A stretch of DNA of 64,000 nt from an uncultured Verrucomicrobiota bacterium (lineage in GTDB: Bacteria; Verrucomicrobiota; Verrucomicrobiia; Limisphaerales; UBA9464): the NCBI GenBank assembly GCA_903907995.1, contig CAIVQH010000057.1:1-64000 (forward strand), in the 5' to 3' direction. Position 1 is the first letter of the stretch. Every line of letters begins with the position of its first letter. The notes beneath the pieces are model-generated. The model had not been told where the DNA came from. It saw nothing but the letters and a program-made list of their open reading frames with translations, and did not search any database. Of this stretch, positions 37,331 to 46,656 are shown piece by piece. The translations under genes and the position numbers were made by a program.

Positions 37331-37516
37331 TTCCGGCACCCCTCCGGGGTGCAAGACCAGAAGGGGGCATGGCCACCCCGGGCGTTGCCCAGGGCTAAGT
37401 TCCGTTGGCCCTCCGGGCCGGAAAAAATCCGCGCCGGAGGCGCACCGGAACTTAGACGGGGGCAACGCCCCCGGAACCGGACCGTCGCATTCTCGCACCC
37501 CGGAGGGGTGCCGGAA
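37331..37516. repeat. nested palindrome of three-base-loop hairpins (REP/BIME-like)
   Basis: The outer arms 37331-37352 and 37495-37516 are exact inverted copies. Each is itself a hairpin (GCACCCC-tcc-GGGGTGC and GCACCCC-gga-GGGGTGC). Inner arms CTAAGTTCCG (37395-37404) and CGGAACTTAG (37446-37455) pair, as do the surrounding GGGCGTTGCCC-like segments. Two central hairpins, GGCCC-tcc-GGGCC (37407-37419) and GCGCC-gga-GGCGC (37431-37443), complete it. Confidence 0.88.
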
Positions 37517-37610
37517 GGCGCACCCGGTTCACGGAAAGGGACAATCATCGCCCGTCTCTTTGCGAAGGACCGATCTGGAGGCCAGAAGCAACTCGGCGCA
37601 GGCGCTGAGC

Positions 37611-37746
37611 GCGCGAGCGCTTTGGAGTGCGCCGGTGCTACGGCGCTTTGCACGGACGGACCTGTGCTTGCCGGTGAACACTCCGGTTCCATTCGTTGCC
37701 ACCGACCAAAGCGGCGCAGCAGCGCCGCACTCCAAAACGCTCGCGC
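37611..37746. repeat. long inverted repeat upstream of the BatA-like gene
   Basis: The arms 37611-37631 and 37726-37746 match in 20 of 21 positions (core GAGCG / TTTGGAGTGCG). Further pairing runs inwards (CGGCGCTTTG with AAAGCGGCG). The 625-base gap 37167-37791 holds this, the nested palindrome and the dispersed repeat; no gene is seen in it. Confidence 0.85.
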
Positions 37747-37791
37747 TTTGGCTGTGCCCACTTCGCCTCGACGCTATCCCGCCACCACCGC

Positions 37792-39897
37792 ATGAGCTTC
37801 CTCGCGCCATTGTTCCTGTTGGGTGGGCTGGCCGTGGCGCTGCCGGTCGTGTTCCACCTGATCCGGCGCACGACTCGCGAGCAGACGCTCTTCAGTTCGC
37901 TGATGTTCCTGCAGCCATCGCCGCCGCGCCTCACCCGCAAGAGCCGGCTCGAACATCTGCTGCTGCTCCTGCTCCGCTGCCTCGCGCTCGCCCTGCTGGC
38001 CTTTGGTTTTGCGCGCCCCTTCCTCAAGCAGACCGCCGCGAACGACCACGACGCCGCCGCCGCGAAGCGCATTGTCGTGCTGCTGGACAGCAGTGCGAGC
38101 ATGCGGCGCGAGGGGCTGTGGGCGGCCGCGCGTCAGCAGGCCGAAGCGGTGTTGCGCAGGGTTACCCCGGCGGATCAGGTCGCCGTGTTCACCTTCGACC
38201 GGCAGGTCACGCCGCTGGTCAACTTCGACCAGTGGAAGGCCATGCCCGCCGGTGATCGCGTGGGCCAGGCCCTGAACCGCATCGGGGAAGCTTCGCCCGG
38301 TTGGTCCGCCACCCTGCTCGGCAACGCGCTCGTCCGGGCGGCGGAGGAATTGGCCGATGACGACACGACGAAAGCAGGCGGCCCGCGCCAGATCGTGCTC
38401 ATCAGCGACATCCAGGAAGGCAGCCGGCTGGATCAGTTGCAGGCCTATGAATGGCCCAAGGGCATCCAGGTGCTCGTGGAACCGGTCAAGGCCCGTGCGG
38501 CCAGCAACGCCTCGGTGCAGCTCGTCACCGAGTCCGCCGATGCCGACCGCAACGCCGATCCGGTGGTGCGGGTCCGCGTGAGCAATGCCGCCGATGCGAA
38601 GCGTGAGAAGTTCCAGGTCGGCTGGACCCGGCGTGAAGCGCCAGGCTTTGTCGGCGCGGCGGTGGATGTGTATGTGCCGCCGGGCCAGAGCCGCGTCGTG
38701 CCCGTGCCGGTACCGACCAATGCGCCCGGCCTGAACCAGATCATCCTGCGCGGCGACGATGAGCCGTTCGACAACTCCGTCTTCGTGCTTCCGCCCGAAG
38801 CCGCTCACATCAATGTACTTTATCTCGGCGCAGAGGCGGCGGAGGACACGCATCAGCCGCTGTTTTTCCTGCGGCGCGCGCTGCCCGAAACTCGCCGGCA
38901 GGCGATTCAGGTGATGGCACGGCCGCCCGCTGCGGCGTTGGCCGCCAGCGAAGCCGAGGCAGCGGCCCTGTTTGTCGTTACCGACGCGCTACCTGACGAC
39001 CGGGCCGCCCTGCTGCGAGAACAGATGCTTGCCGGCAAGATCGTGATTTTCGCGCCGAAAAGCGCCGCGTCCGCACCAACCCTGGCCCGGTTGCTGGGCC
39101 GGGAATCGGTCGCGATGGAAGAGGCTAAGCCCGACAAGTATGCGATGCTGGCGGACATTGATTTCCGGCACCCGCTCTTTGCGCCGTTTGCCGATCCGCG
39201 CTTCAGCGACTTCACCAAGATTCATTTTTGGAAATACCGCAAAGTCGATGCCGCCGGCATTCCCGACGGCCGGGTGGTCGCCAAGTTCGATTCGGGAGCG
39301 CCGGCCCTGCTGGATGCTCCCGTCGGCAAGGGCCGCCTGCTGGTGCTCACCTCCGGCTGGCAGCCCGAGGACAGCCAGCTCGCCCTGTCGTCCAAGTTCG
39401 TGCCGCTGCTCTATTCGCTGCTTGAGCTTACCGGCGGCCTGACCACGGCTCCGTCGCAATATCTGGTCGGTGATTCGGTGGCGCTGACCGGTCTGTCGGG
39501 CAATGCAACGACATTGCGTATTCCTGATGGCACGACGGTACCGCTCGCCGTCGGTTCGACCAATTTTTCGCAAACCCTTCAGCCGGGCATTTACACCATC
39601 ACCTCCGCGCCCGTACCCAAACAGTTCGCCGTGAATCTGGACCCGGCCGAAACGCGCACGATGCCTCTCTCGGTGGATGAGCTGGAGCACCGGGGCGCAC
39701 CGGTGACGGCGACCGTGCTGGTGGACACCGCCACGGACGCTAAGCACCAAGCCATCCTGCAAAGTTCCGAGGCGGAGAGCCGGCAGAAGCTTTGGCGCTG
39801 GCTCATCGCCGCTGCGCTGGCGGTGCTGCTGGGCGAATCCGCACTGGCGGGATGGACGGCACGCAGGTCTATTGCTCTGGAAGGAACACCCGCATGA
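37792..39897 (+). CDS. BatA-like membrane protein with VWA domain
   Basis: A 701-residue protein starting at the ATG at 37792. The N-terminal BatA segment (MSFLAPLFLLGGLAVALPVVFHLIRR) is followed by a second helix (LLLLLLRCLALALLAFGFARPF). A VWA domain with the MIDAS start VVLLDSSASM (95-104) comes next, then a long extracytoplasmic beta-rich part and a C-terminal helix (WLIAAALAVLLGESALAGW). BatA-type proteins work with MoxR/DUF58 and in Bacteroides affect aerotolerance. The stop overlaps the next start (ATGA), so production with the coiled-coil protein is coupled. Confidence 0.87.
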   Translation: MSFLAPLFLLGGLAVALPVVFHLIRRTTREQTLFSSLMFLQPSPPRLTRKSRLEHLLLLLLRCLALALLAFGFARPFLKQTAANDHDAAAAKRIVVLLDSSASMRREGLWAAARQQAEAVLRRVTPADQVAVFTFDRQVTPLVNFDQWKAMPAGDRVGQALNRIGEASPGWSATLLGNALVRAAEELADDDTTKAGGPRQIVLISDIQEGSRLDQLQAYEWPKGIQVLVEPVKARAASNASVQLVTESADADRNADPVVRVRVSNAADAKREKFQVGWTRREAPGFVGAAVDVYVPPGQSRVVPVPVPTNAPGLNQIILRGDDEPFDNSVFVLPPEAAHINVLYLGAEAAEDTHQPLFFLRRALPETRRQAIQVMARPPAAALAASEAEAAALFVVTDALPDDRAALLREQMLAGKIVIFAPKSAASAPTLARLLGRESVAMEEAKPDKYAMLADIDFRHPLFAPFADPRFSDFTKIHFWKYRKVDAAGIPDGRVVAKFDSGAPALLDAPVGKGRLLVLTSGWQPEDSQLALSSKFVPLLYSLLELTGGLTTAPSQYLVGDSVALTGLSGNATTLRIPDGTTVPLAVGSTNFSQTLQPGIYTITSAPVPKQFAVNLDPAETRTMPLSVDELEHRGAPVTATVLVDTATDAKHQAILQSSEAESRQKLWRWLIAAALAVLLGESALAGWTARRSIALEGTPA

Positions 39898-42800
39898 CCA
39901 ACAGCCTTCTTAAAGCCCGGCTCGGGCCGGTGGTACGCCGCCAGCGCCGTCTCCAACTGCTGGTCCGCCTGGCCGCATGCTGGGGTGCCGCCGCCCTGGC
40001 CGGACTAGCACTGCTGCTTTTGCAGCGGCTGGGCGGCTTTGGCTCACCACTGGTTTTCCCGGTTCTGGCGTTGGCGGGGCTGGTGGCTTCGCTGCTGGTC
40101 GCCATCCGGCATTGGCGCACGCCGCCAGATTTGCGGGCCGTGGCGCGGAGCATCGAGCGGAGCCATCCGGAACTGCACGGGCTGCTCCTGACCGTGGTGC
40201 AACAGGAGCCGGATGCCGCCGGACAATTTAACTTTCTTCAGCAGCGCGTGTTGCAAGAGGCGGTCGAGCACAGTCTCGGCCATCGCTGGACGCGGGCCGT
40301 TTCTGGCTGGCAGCTCGGCGGTGCGCATCTGCTGCATCTGGCTTTGCTCGTGGCTTTCGTGGCTGTGCTGGCCGGCTTGCGCGTGCCGCACAATGCGAAA
40401 GCGCCGTCGCGATTGAAACTGGCCTTCACCGGCATTGAGGTGACGCCTGGCGAAGTGAGCATCGAGAAGGGGAGCAGTCTGGTAGTGCTGGCGCGCTTCG
40501 GCACGCCGCCGAAGGAGGCCGAACTGGTCATCACGGAAACCCCGGGAACCGCGCGGCGGATGCCGCTGACGCGCAGTCTCGCGGATCCCGTGTTCGGCGG
40601 CAGCGTGCCGGATGTCAGCAGCAACTTCCTGTATCACGTCGAATACGGTAGCGAGCGCACGCGCGATTTTGCGGTGAAGGTTTTCGAATACCCGAGGCTG
40701 GAGCGCGCCGATGTCGATCTCACGTATCCCGCCTACACCGGCCTGCCGGTAAAACACATCGAGGACACCCGCCGCGTCAGCGCTGTCGAAGGCACGCACC
40801 TCGACCTGGCGTTGCAGCTCAACCATCCGGTCGTCTCCGCGGTCCTGATGCCGCGCGGCACCAGCGCAGAGCCGGTTCCGCTGCTGTTCAGCACCAACCA
40901 GCCGTCGGCTTCGCTGACCAATTTCGCGCTCACCGCCAGCGCCACTTATGATCTGCGGCTGGTGGATGGCGAGGGCCGCACGAACAAGCTGCTCACGCAG
41001 TTTGTCTTCGACGCCCTGCCCAACCGCACGCCGGAACTGAAGCTGGCTTCACCACGCGGCGACCAGCGTCCGTCCGCTCTGGAGGAGATTTCGTTCACGG
41101 GCACGGTCTGGGATGACTTTGGCATTCCGGCCTACGGGATCGCCTTCACGCAGGTGGGGCAGGAGACCAAGTTTGTCGAACTGGGCCACGATGTTACCGG
41201 GAAGGAACGGCGCTCCTTCCAGCACCTGCTCAAGCTGGAGGATCTCGGGGCGCAGCCGGATCAGGTCATCGCGTGGTTTGTCTGGGCGGACGATATCGGT
41301 CCGGATGGGCAGGTGCGCCGGACCACGGGCGACCTGTACTTCGGGGAAGTACGGCCCTTTGATGAAGTTTTCCGCGAAGCCGAAGGCGGCGGCAACCAGG
41401 AGGGCGGCGGCGGCCAGGATGGCCAGCGCAACCCGACCACCAAGCTTGCGGAGCTGCAAAAGCAGATCATCAACGCCACGTGGCGGCTGCAACGCGACCA
41501 CAGCTCGAAAGCCGGCAAGAAGGAGCCGCAGGCCAAACCGGCACCGGCCGTCAAGGGCAGCGCTGCGAGCGAGGCGACCGACGCACAATCTCCTATCGCT
41601 GCCAGCCACAGGTTGCTGCCCGTGAGCGCCCAGTTCATGGGCCAGAGTGCCGGTTCATCCGCCGGCGATTCTGCCACCCCGAATCCGGCCCGCGCCCGGC
41701 GTCGGACCGGTGCGTCCGGCCAGCCGAACAAGTCGGCCGCGCCCGGTCGCTACGAAGACGATCTTGCCGTCATCCGCGAATCGGCGGAGCAGGCCATCGA
41801 GCAGGCCAAGGGAACGATGGAAGGCCAGCAGGCACCCCGTGCCAAGACGCTCTGGTCCGCCGCCATCGCGCAGATGGAGCGGTCGCTGGAAGAGCTCGAC
41901 AAGGCCAAGGGCTCGCCCGCCGCGCTGTCCGATGCGCTGGTGGCCGAGGAGGCCGCCTACCAGGCGCTGCTGAAGCTGCAGGCCCGCGAAACTTCCGTGA
42001 CCCGTGCCCGTAATCGGAGCCAGGGACAGGGACAGAATGATCAGCGCAACCAGCGACAGATCGACGAGCTGGAGCTGACCCAGTCGGAGAACCATTACGA
42101 AACCCAGCGGCAGGCGCAGGCGCCCCAGAACCAGGAACGCCGCGAGCAGTTGCAGGTGATGAACCGCCTGCAGGAGCTGGCCCGCCGCCAGCAGGACGTG
42201 AACGAGCGGCTCAAGGAGCTGCAGACCGCCTTGCAGGAGGCGAAGTCGGAGAAGGAACGCGGCGAAATCCGCCGGCAGCTGAAGCGCCTGCAGGAAGAGC
42301 AGAAGCAGCAGCTCGCGGATGTGGACGAGCTGCAGCAGCGGATGAACCGGCCCGAGAACCAGTCCCGCATGGACGAGCAGCGCAAGCAGCTCGACCAGAC
42401 CCGCGACGAGCTGCAGCAGGCGGCCGAAGCCACGGGCGACGGACAGGTTTCGCAGGCGCTGGCAGCCGGTACGCGGGCGCAGCGGCAGCTGCAGGACATG
42501 CGCGACAACCTGCGCAAACAGAATTCCAGCGAGTTTGCCGAGGACATGCGCGACATGCGCGCCGAGGCCCGCGAACTGGCGCGCCAGCAGGAGGAGCTGG
42601 AGAAAAAACTGGCCGCACCCGACGATTCCAAGCGCAAGACGCTCAGCGATCCCGATGCGGGCGGACACAAGGACGTGCTCGATCAGCTGGCCAAGCAGAA
42701 GGAGCGCATGACGAACCTGGTCGCCCGCGCGACGCAGATGTCACAGCAGGCCGAAAGCTCCGAGCCGCTGCTGTCGCGCCAGCTTTACGACACCGTCCGC

Positions 42801-44036
42801 AAGTTCAGCCAGGACGATGCGAACAGCGTGAAACAGCTTCAGGAAGAGCTCATCCGCAAAAACATGATGACGCGGAGCATGTATGACCGGCTCCAGGAAA
42901 TGTCGTCCTCATCGGACGGCGCGAAGTCACTGGAACTCACCGCTGAGATGCTGCGGCAGGGCCAGGAGGGGGCGGCTGGCGCGGCCGAGCGGCGCGCGCG
43001 CGCGAGCATTGATACGCTGAAGCAGGGCGTGGAACGCGCCGCGGAGAAAGTGCTCGGTGACGACACGGAAGCGTTGCGGCTTGCCCAGCAGGAGCTGGAG
43101 TCGCTCACCCAACAGTTGGAACGCGAGCTGGCCAAGGCGACGGGCGGGGCGATGGGTTCCACCAATGCCACCGCACAGGCGCAGGGGCAGGGTGGCCAGC
43201 GTCAGCCGGGAGGTAATCCGGGCGAACAATCGGGAGCCGACGGGGAACGACCCCAGCTCGCCGGCGGCGGACAACCCGGTACGACCCCACAACCGTCACC
43301 CGAAGGGCAGGGGCCGGGGCAAGGCCGCCAGCCGGGGCAATCCCAATCGGCCAACGCGCCGAATGGTCAGGGCCAGAAAGCCGGCGAAAGCCAGCAGCCG
43401 GGGCAGGGCCAGCAACCCGGAAAAGGACAGGGTCAGGGGCAAGGCCAAGGGGAGGGGCAGCAGGCGCAGTCCTCGTCGCCTTCGCAACCGGCGGGTCAGA
43501 GTGGTCAAGGGCAGGGCGGTGGAGGTGGACAGCAACCCGGTTCGCCGCAACGTCAGCAGGCGAATCAGGGACAGCGCGGTCAGCGTGGCCAGAATGCGGG
43601 CGAAAGTCAGGGCGGTCAGGGGGGGCTTGATCTGGAGCGTATCATGTCCGGCCAGCGGGCTGGAAACGGCGGCGGCGGTGGTGGCGGTGATGCCGCCGGC
43701 CCCATCACCGGCGAAGATTTTGCCACCTGGGCCGACCGCCTGCGTGATGTGGAGGAGATGGTGGATGCGCCCGATCTGCGCAGCAGCGTGGCCAACGCGC
43801 GGGAACAGGCGCGCCTGATGCGCCTCGAATTCCGACGCGATCTCAAGAAGCCCGACTGGGCCAACGTGCAGCTCAAGGTCGTGAAACCGCTGGTCGAGGT
43901 GCGCAGCCGCATCCGCGAGGAACTGGCCCGGCGCACGACCGAGGATTCCCTGGTGCCCATCGACCGCGACCCGGTGCCGAACCGCTACTCGGAGCTGGTG
44001 CGCCGCTACTACGAGGATCTGGGGAAGGACAAATGA
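39894..44036 (+). CDS. very large coiled-coil membrane protein (DUF4175-like)
   Basis: A 1380-residue protein with three N-terminal membrane helices (about 25-45, 51-71, 142-161). A beta-rich extracytoplasmic region (170-520) includes YPAYTGLPVK and SPRGDQRPSALEEISFTGTVWDDFGI. A Gln/Glu/Arg coiled coil runs about 720-920, more helices to 1090, and a Gln/Gly/Pro low-complexity stretch about 1095-1265 (GQGQQPGKGQGQGQGQGEG). A short conserved end follows (DFATWADRLRDVEEMVD...YSELVRRYYEDLGK). The order matches large proteins in PVC MoxR/BatA clusters; DUF4175 is the nearest name I can give. It may span the periplasm as a flexible scaffold. Confidence 0.8.
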   Translation: MTNSLLKARLGPVVRRQRRLQLLVRLAACWGAAALAGLALLLLQRLGGFGSPLVFPVLALAGLVASLLVAIRHWRTPPDLRAVARSIERSHPELHGLLLTVVQQEPDAAGQFNFLQQRVLQEAVEHSLGHRWTRAVSGWQLGGAHLLHLALLVAFVAVLAGLRVPHNAKAPSRLKLAFTGIEVTPGEVSIEKGSSLVVLARFGTPPKEAELVITETPGTARRMPLTRSLADPVFGGSVPDVSSNFLYHVEYGSERTRDFAVKVFEYPRLERADVDLTYPAYTGLPVKHIEDTRRVSAVEGTHLDLALQLNHPVVSAVLMPRGTSAEPVPLLFSTNQPSASLTNFALTASATYDLRLVDGEGRTNKLLTQFVFDALPNRTPELKLASPRGDQRPSALEEISFTGTVWDDFGIPAYGIAFTQVGQETKFVELGHDVTGKERRSFQHLLKLEDLGAQPDQVIAWFVWADDIGPDGQVRRTTGDLYFGEVRPFDEVFREAEGGGNQEGGGGQDGQRNPTTKLAELQKQIINATWRLQRDHSSKAGKKEPQAKPAPAVKGSAASEATDAQSPIAASHRLLPVSAQFMGQSAGSSAGDSATPNPARARRRTGASGQPNKSAAPGRYEDDLAVIRESAEQAIEQAKGTMEGQQAPRAKTLWSAAIAQMERSLEELDKAKGSPAALSDALVAEEAAYQALLKLQARETSVTRARNRSQGQGQNDQRNQRQIDELELTQSENHYETQRQAQAPQNQERREQLQVMNRLQELARRQQDVNERLKELQTALQEAKSEKERGEIRRQLKRLQEEQKQQLADVDELQQRMNRPENQSRMDEQRKQLDQTRDELQQAAEATGDGQVSQALAAGTRAQRQLQDMRDNLRKQNSSEFAEDMRDMRAEARELARQQEELEKKLAAPDDSKRKTLSDPDAGGHKDVLDQLAKQKERMTNLVARATQMSQQAESSEPLLSRQLYDTVRKFSQDDANSVKQLQEELIRKNMMTRSMYDRLQEMSSSSDGAKSLELTAEMLRQGQEGAAGAAERRARASIDTLKQGVERAAEKVLGDDTEALRLAQQELESLTQQLERELAKATGGAMGSTNATAQAQGQGGQRQPGGNPGEQSGADGERPQLAGGGQPGTTPQPSPEGQGPGQGRQPGQSQSANAPNGQGQKAGESQQPGQGQQPGKGQGQGQGQGEGQQAQSSSPSQPAGQSGQGQGGGGGQQPGSPQRQQANQGQRGQRGQNAGESQGGQGGLDLERIMSGQRAGNGGGGGGGDAAGPITGEDFATWADRLRDVEEMVDAPDLRSSVANAREQARLMRLEFRRDLKKPDWANVQLKVVKPLVEVRSRIREELARRTTEDSLVPIDRDPVPNRYSELVRRYYEDLGKDK

Positions 44037-44061
44037 CCGCGCCCATCGCCCAATCCGTAGC

Positions 44062-44101
44062 GCAGAGTTCCACTCTGCTGTGTGGCAGGTATTCAACCTG
44101 C
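44062..44101. repeat. GTAGCGCAG-type REP, two hairpins
   Basis: GCAGAGT-tcc-ACTCTGC (44062-44078) and GCAGGT-attca-ACCTGC (44085-44101) are preceded by GTAGC. This is the same family as the four-hairpin element at 56190-56326. Confidence 0.8.
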
Positions 44102-44164
44102 GCGGCGCACATCTGCGTTGAGATGAAGGGCAACGCCGTTGGCGTCCGTTCCTACGGGGCGTTC

Positions 44165-44202
44165 CCCCTCACCCCGGCCCTCTCCCTCCAGGAGAGGGGG
44201 AA
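44165..44202. repeat. CCCTCACCCCGGCC-type dispersed repeat, copy 2
   Basis: Nearly identical to 37218-37251 over its first 26 bases, then the hairpin CCCTCTCC / GGAGAGGG. Together with the REP at 44062 it fills the 235-base gap before the next gene. Confidence 0.75.
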
Positions 44203-44271
44203 TTGTCGCCCGCCTTATGGCGAGGGTATGCGCAACCTTTCATCCCGAATTCAATGGATGCCGGAGTGAGC

Positions 44272-46656
44272 ATGGGAATGTTTTTTGCCTCGCTCACGCT
44301 TTCCGGGTCGAACTGGCTGCTGCCGGCGGCCGGCCTGCTGGTGGCCGCGCTGGTCATCCTCGTGTGGAGCTATCGTGTGGCCGTGACCGGGCCACTGCGC
44401 TGGGTCTGCCTGGGATTGAAGCTCCTCGGCGTTGCGGCGCTGGCGTTCTGCCTGCTGGAACCGCTCTGGACCGGACAGCGCGCGCGACCGGGGGCGAACC
44501 TGTTCGCCGTCGTGGCGGACAACAGCCAGGGCATGCAGATCCGCGATGCGGGTGCGGCGCAGAGCCGCAGTGAAGGCCTGCGTGAACTGCTCGATCCGGG
44601 CCGGGCGACCTGGCCGAGCCAGCTCGCCGGCGACTTCGAGGTGCGCCGCTACCTGTTCGACACCCGGCTCCAGAACGTCCGCGACTTTGCCGAACTGAAT
44701 TTCGACGGCCGGGCCTCGGCCATCGGCTCCGCTATGCGCACGCTGGCGGAGCGCTACAAGGGGCGTCCGCTCGCCGGCGTGCTGCTGTTCACCGACGGAA
44801 ACGCCACCGACATCCATGGCGCCTTGCCGGATCTCACGGGTCTGCCGCCGGTCTATCCGGTGGTCATCGGCAAGCGCGACGCGGTGAAAGATGTTTCGCT
44901 CCAGCAGGTCGCGGTGAGCCAGACGGTGTTCGAAGATGCGCCAGTCTCGGTGCAGGCCGAGGTTGCGACGGCGGGTTTCGCCGGCGAAAAGGTCGTGGCT
45001 CAGTTGCGCGACCGGGCCGGCAAAACCGTCAATGAACAGGCCGTGCGTGGCCGGGCCGATGGCGGTGCCGCCGCGCTGCGGTTCCAGGTGAAACCGGAGA
45101 AGCCGGGCGTGTCCTTCTACCAGTTGCGCGTCGGCCTCGAGGGCGAAATTGCGCGTAATGCGACTGCGACGAACACCGCCGAGGCGACTCTGGCGAACAA
45201 CTCGCGAGTAATCGTCGCGGATCGCGGACAGGGCCCCTTCCGCATCCTGTACGTCGCGGGGCGGCCCAACTGGGAGTTCAAGTTCCTCAACCGCGCGATT
45301 GCGGATGACGACCAGCTCCAGCTCGTCGGGCTCATCCGCATCGCGAAGCGCGAGCCGAAGTTTGAGTTCCGCGGCCGCGCCGGCGAGACCGGCAACCCGC
45401 TGTTCCGTGGCTTTGGCGACCAGACCCGCGAGGCGGCGGAGCGGTACGACCAGCCTGTGCTCACGCGCTTGAACACGCGCGACGAGGTGGAGCTTCGCAG
45501 CGGCTTCCCACGCACGGCGGAGGAGCTGTACGGCTACCAGGCGGTCATCGTGGATGATCTCGAGGCGGAGTTCTTTTCGCCCGAGCAGGCGCTGCTGCTG
45601 CAGAAGTTCGTGTCCGAACGCGGCGGCGGATTTCTGATGCTGGGCGGCATGGAGTCGTTCCAGCAGGGGCAGTATCAGCGCACGCCCATTGGCGACATGC
45701 TGCCGGTCTATCTCGACCGTCCCGATGAAGCCGCGCCGGCGGGGCCGTTGAAGTTCAATCTCGCCCGCGAAGGCTGGCTCCAGTCGTGGGCGCGCGTCCG
45801 CGACAACGAGGCCGACGAGCGGACGCGCCTCCACGAGATGCCCAAGTTCGAGGTGATGAACCGCGTGCGTGAGGCGAAGCCCGGCGCCAGCGTCATTGCG
45901 ACGGCGGCGGATGAATCCGGCAAGGAGCACCCGGCGCTCGTGGTGCAGCGCTTCGGGCGCGGGCGGACGGCGGCCCTGACCGTGGGCGACGTGTGGCGCT
46001 GGGGCATGAAAGATGAGGCCGCCCACGCCGACATGGATAAGTCATGGCGGCAGCTGCTGCGTTGGCTCATCGCGGATGTGCCGAACCGCGTGGACCTCAC
46101 CACCGAGCCGCAGCCCGATGACCCGAACGGTGCGGTCCGCCTGCAGGTACGCGTGCGGGACGCGAAATTCCAGCCGCTCGACAATGCCTCGGTCAGTGTC
46201 GCGGTGGAACCGGTACTTTTCGACATCGCACCCGGAGCGGCTGCCACCGGCATCTTGCGGCTGCCGGCCGAGCCTTCGCTGAATGAGCCGGGACTGTACG
46301 AGGCGACTTACGTGCCACGGCTGACCGGCGGCTTCAAGGCCACGGCGAGTGTGACGAATTCCACCGGTGGCGAAGTTGGCCGGGCGGAGGCCGGCTGGAG
46401 CTCGGACCTCGCGGCGGAAGAATTTCGTTCATTGGTGCCCAACGAGGCGTTGCTGGAAAGCATCGCGCGGAAAACGGGCGGCGAAGTCATCGCGGCGGGC
46501 CGGCTGGATGAGTTTGTGCGCAGCCTGCCGACGCGCCACGCACCGGTGATGGAAGCCTGGTCGTATCCCCTCTGGCATACGCCCGCGATGTTTGCGCTGG
46601 CGCTGGCGTGCCTGCTCGCGGAATGGGGCCTGCGCCGCTGGAAAGGGATGCCATGA
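44272..46656 (+). CDS. membrane protein with VWA-like and glutamine-amidotransferase-like regions
   Basis: A 794-residue protein. The ATG at 44272 is chosen because GGAG lies five bases upstream; an in-frame ATG at 44254 is possible. Two N-terminal helices (NWLLPAAGLLVAALVILVWSY and LRWVCLGLKLLGVAALAFCLL) precede a VWA-like domain (LFAVVADNSQGMQI, GVLLFTDGNATDI). A class-I glutamine-amidotransferase-like fold follows (RILYVAGRPNWEFKFLNRAI, QAVIVDDLEAEFFS, GGGFLMLGGMESF) without an obvious catalytic Cys. The C-terminal helix is MFALALACLLAEWGL. Such proteins close MoxR/BatA clusters in PVC bacteria. The stop overlaps the next start (ATGA). Confidence 0.83.
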   Translation: MGMFFASLTLSGSNWLLPAAGLLVAALVILVWSYRVAVTGPLRWVCLGLKLLGVAALAFCLLEPLWTGQRARPGANLFAVVADNSQGMQIRDAGAAQSRSEGLRELLDPGRATWPSQLAGDFEVRRYLFDTRLQNVRDFAELNFDGRASAIGSAMRTLAERYKGRPLAGVLLFTDGNATDIHGALPDLTGLPPVYPVVIGKRDAVKDVSLQQVAVSQTVFEDAPVSVQAEVATAGFAGEKVVAQLRDRAGKTVNEQAVRGRADGGAAALRFQVKPEKPGVSFYQLRVGLEGEIARNATATNTAEATLANNSRVIVADRGQGPFRILYVAGRPNWEFKFLNRAIADDDQLQLVGLIRIAKREPKFEFRGRAGETGNPLFRGFGDQTREAAERYDQPVLTRLNTRDEVELRSGFPRTAEELYGYQAVIVDDLEAEFFSPEQALLLQKFVSERGGGFLMLGGMESFQQGQYQRTPIGDMLPVYLDRPDEAAPAGPLKFNLAREGWLQSWARVRDNEADERTRLHEMPKFEVMNRVREAKPGASVIATAADESGKEHPALVVQRFGRGRTAALTVGDVWRWGMKDEAAHADMDKSWRQLLRWLIADVPNRVDLTTEPQPDDPNGAVRLQVRVRDAKFQPLDNASVSVAVEPVLFDIAPGAAATGILRLPAEPSLNEPGLYEATYVPRLTGGFKATASVTNSTGGEVGRAEAGWSSDLAAEEFRSLVPNEALLESIARKTGGEVIAAGRLDEFVRSLPTRHAPVMEAWSYPLWHTPAMFALALACLLAEWGLRRWKGMP

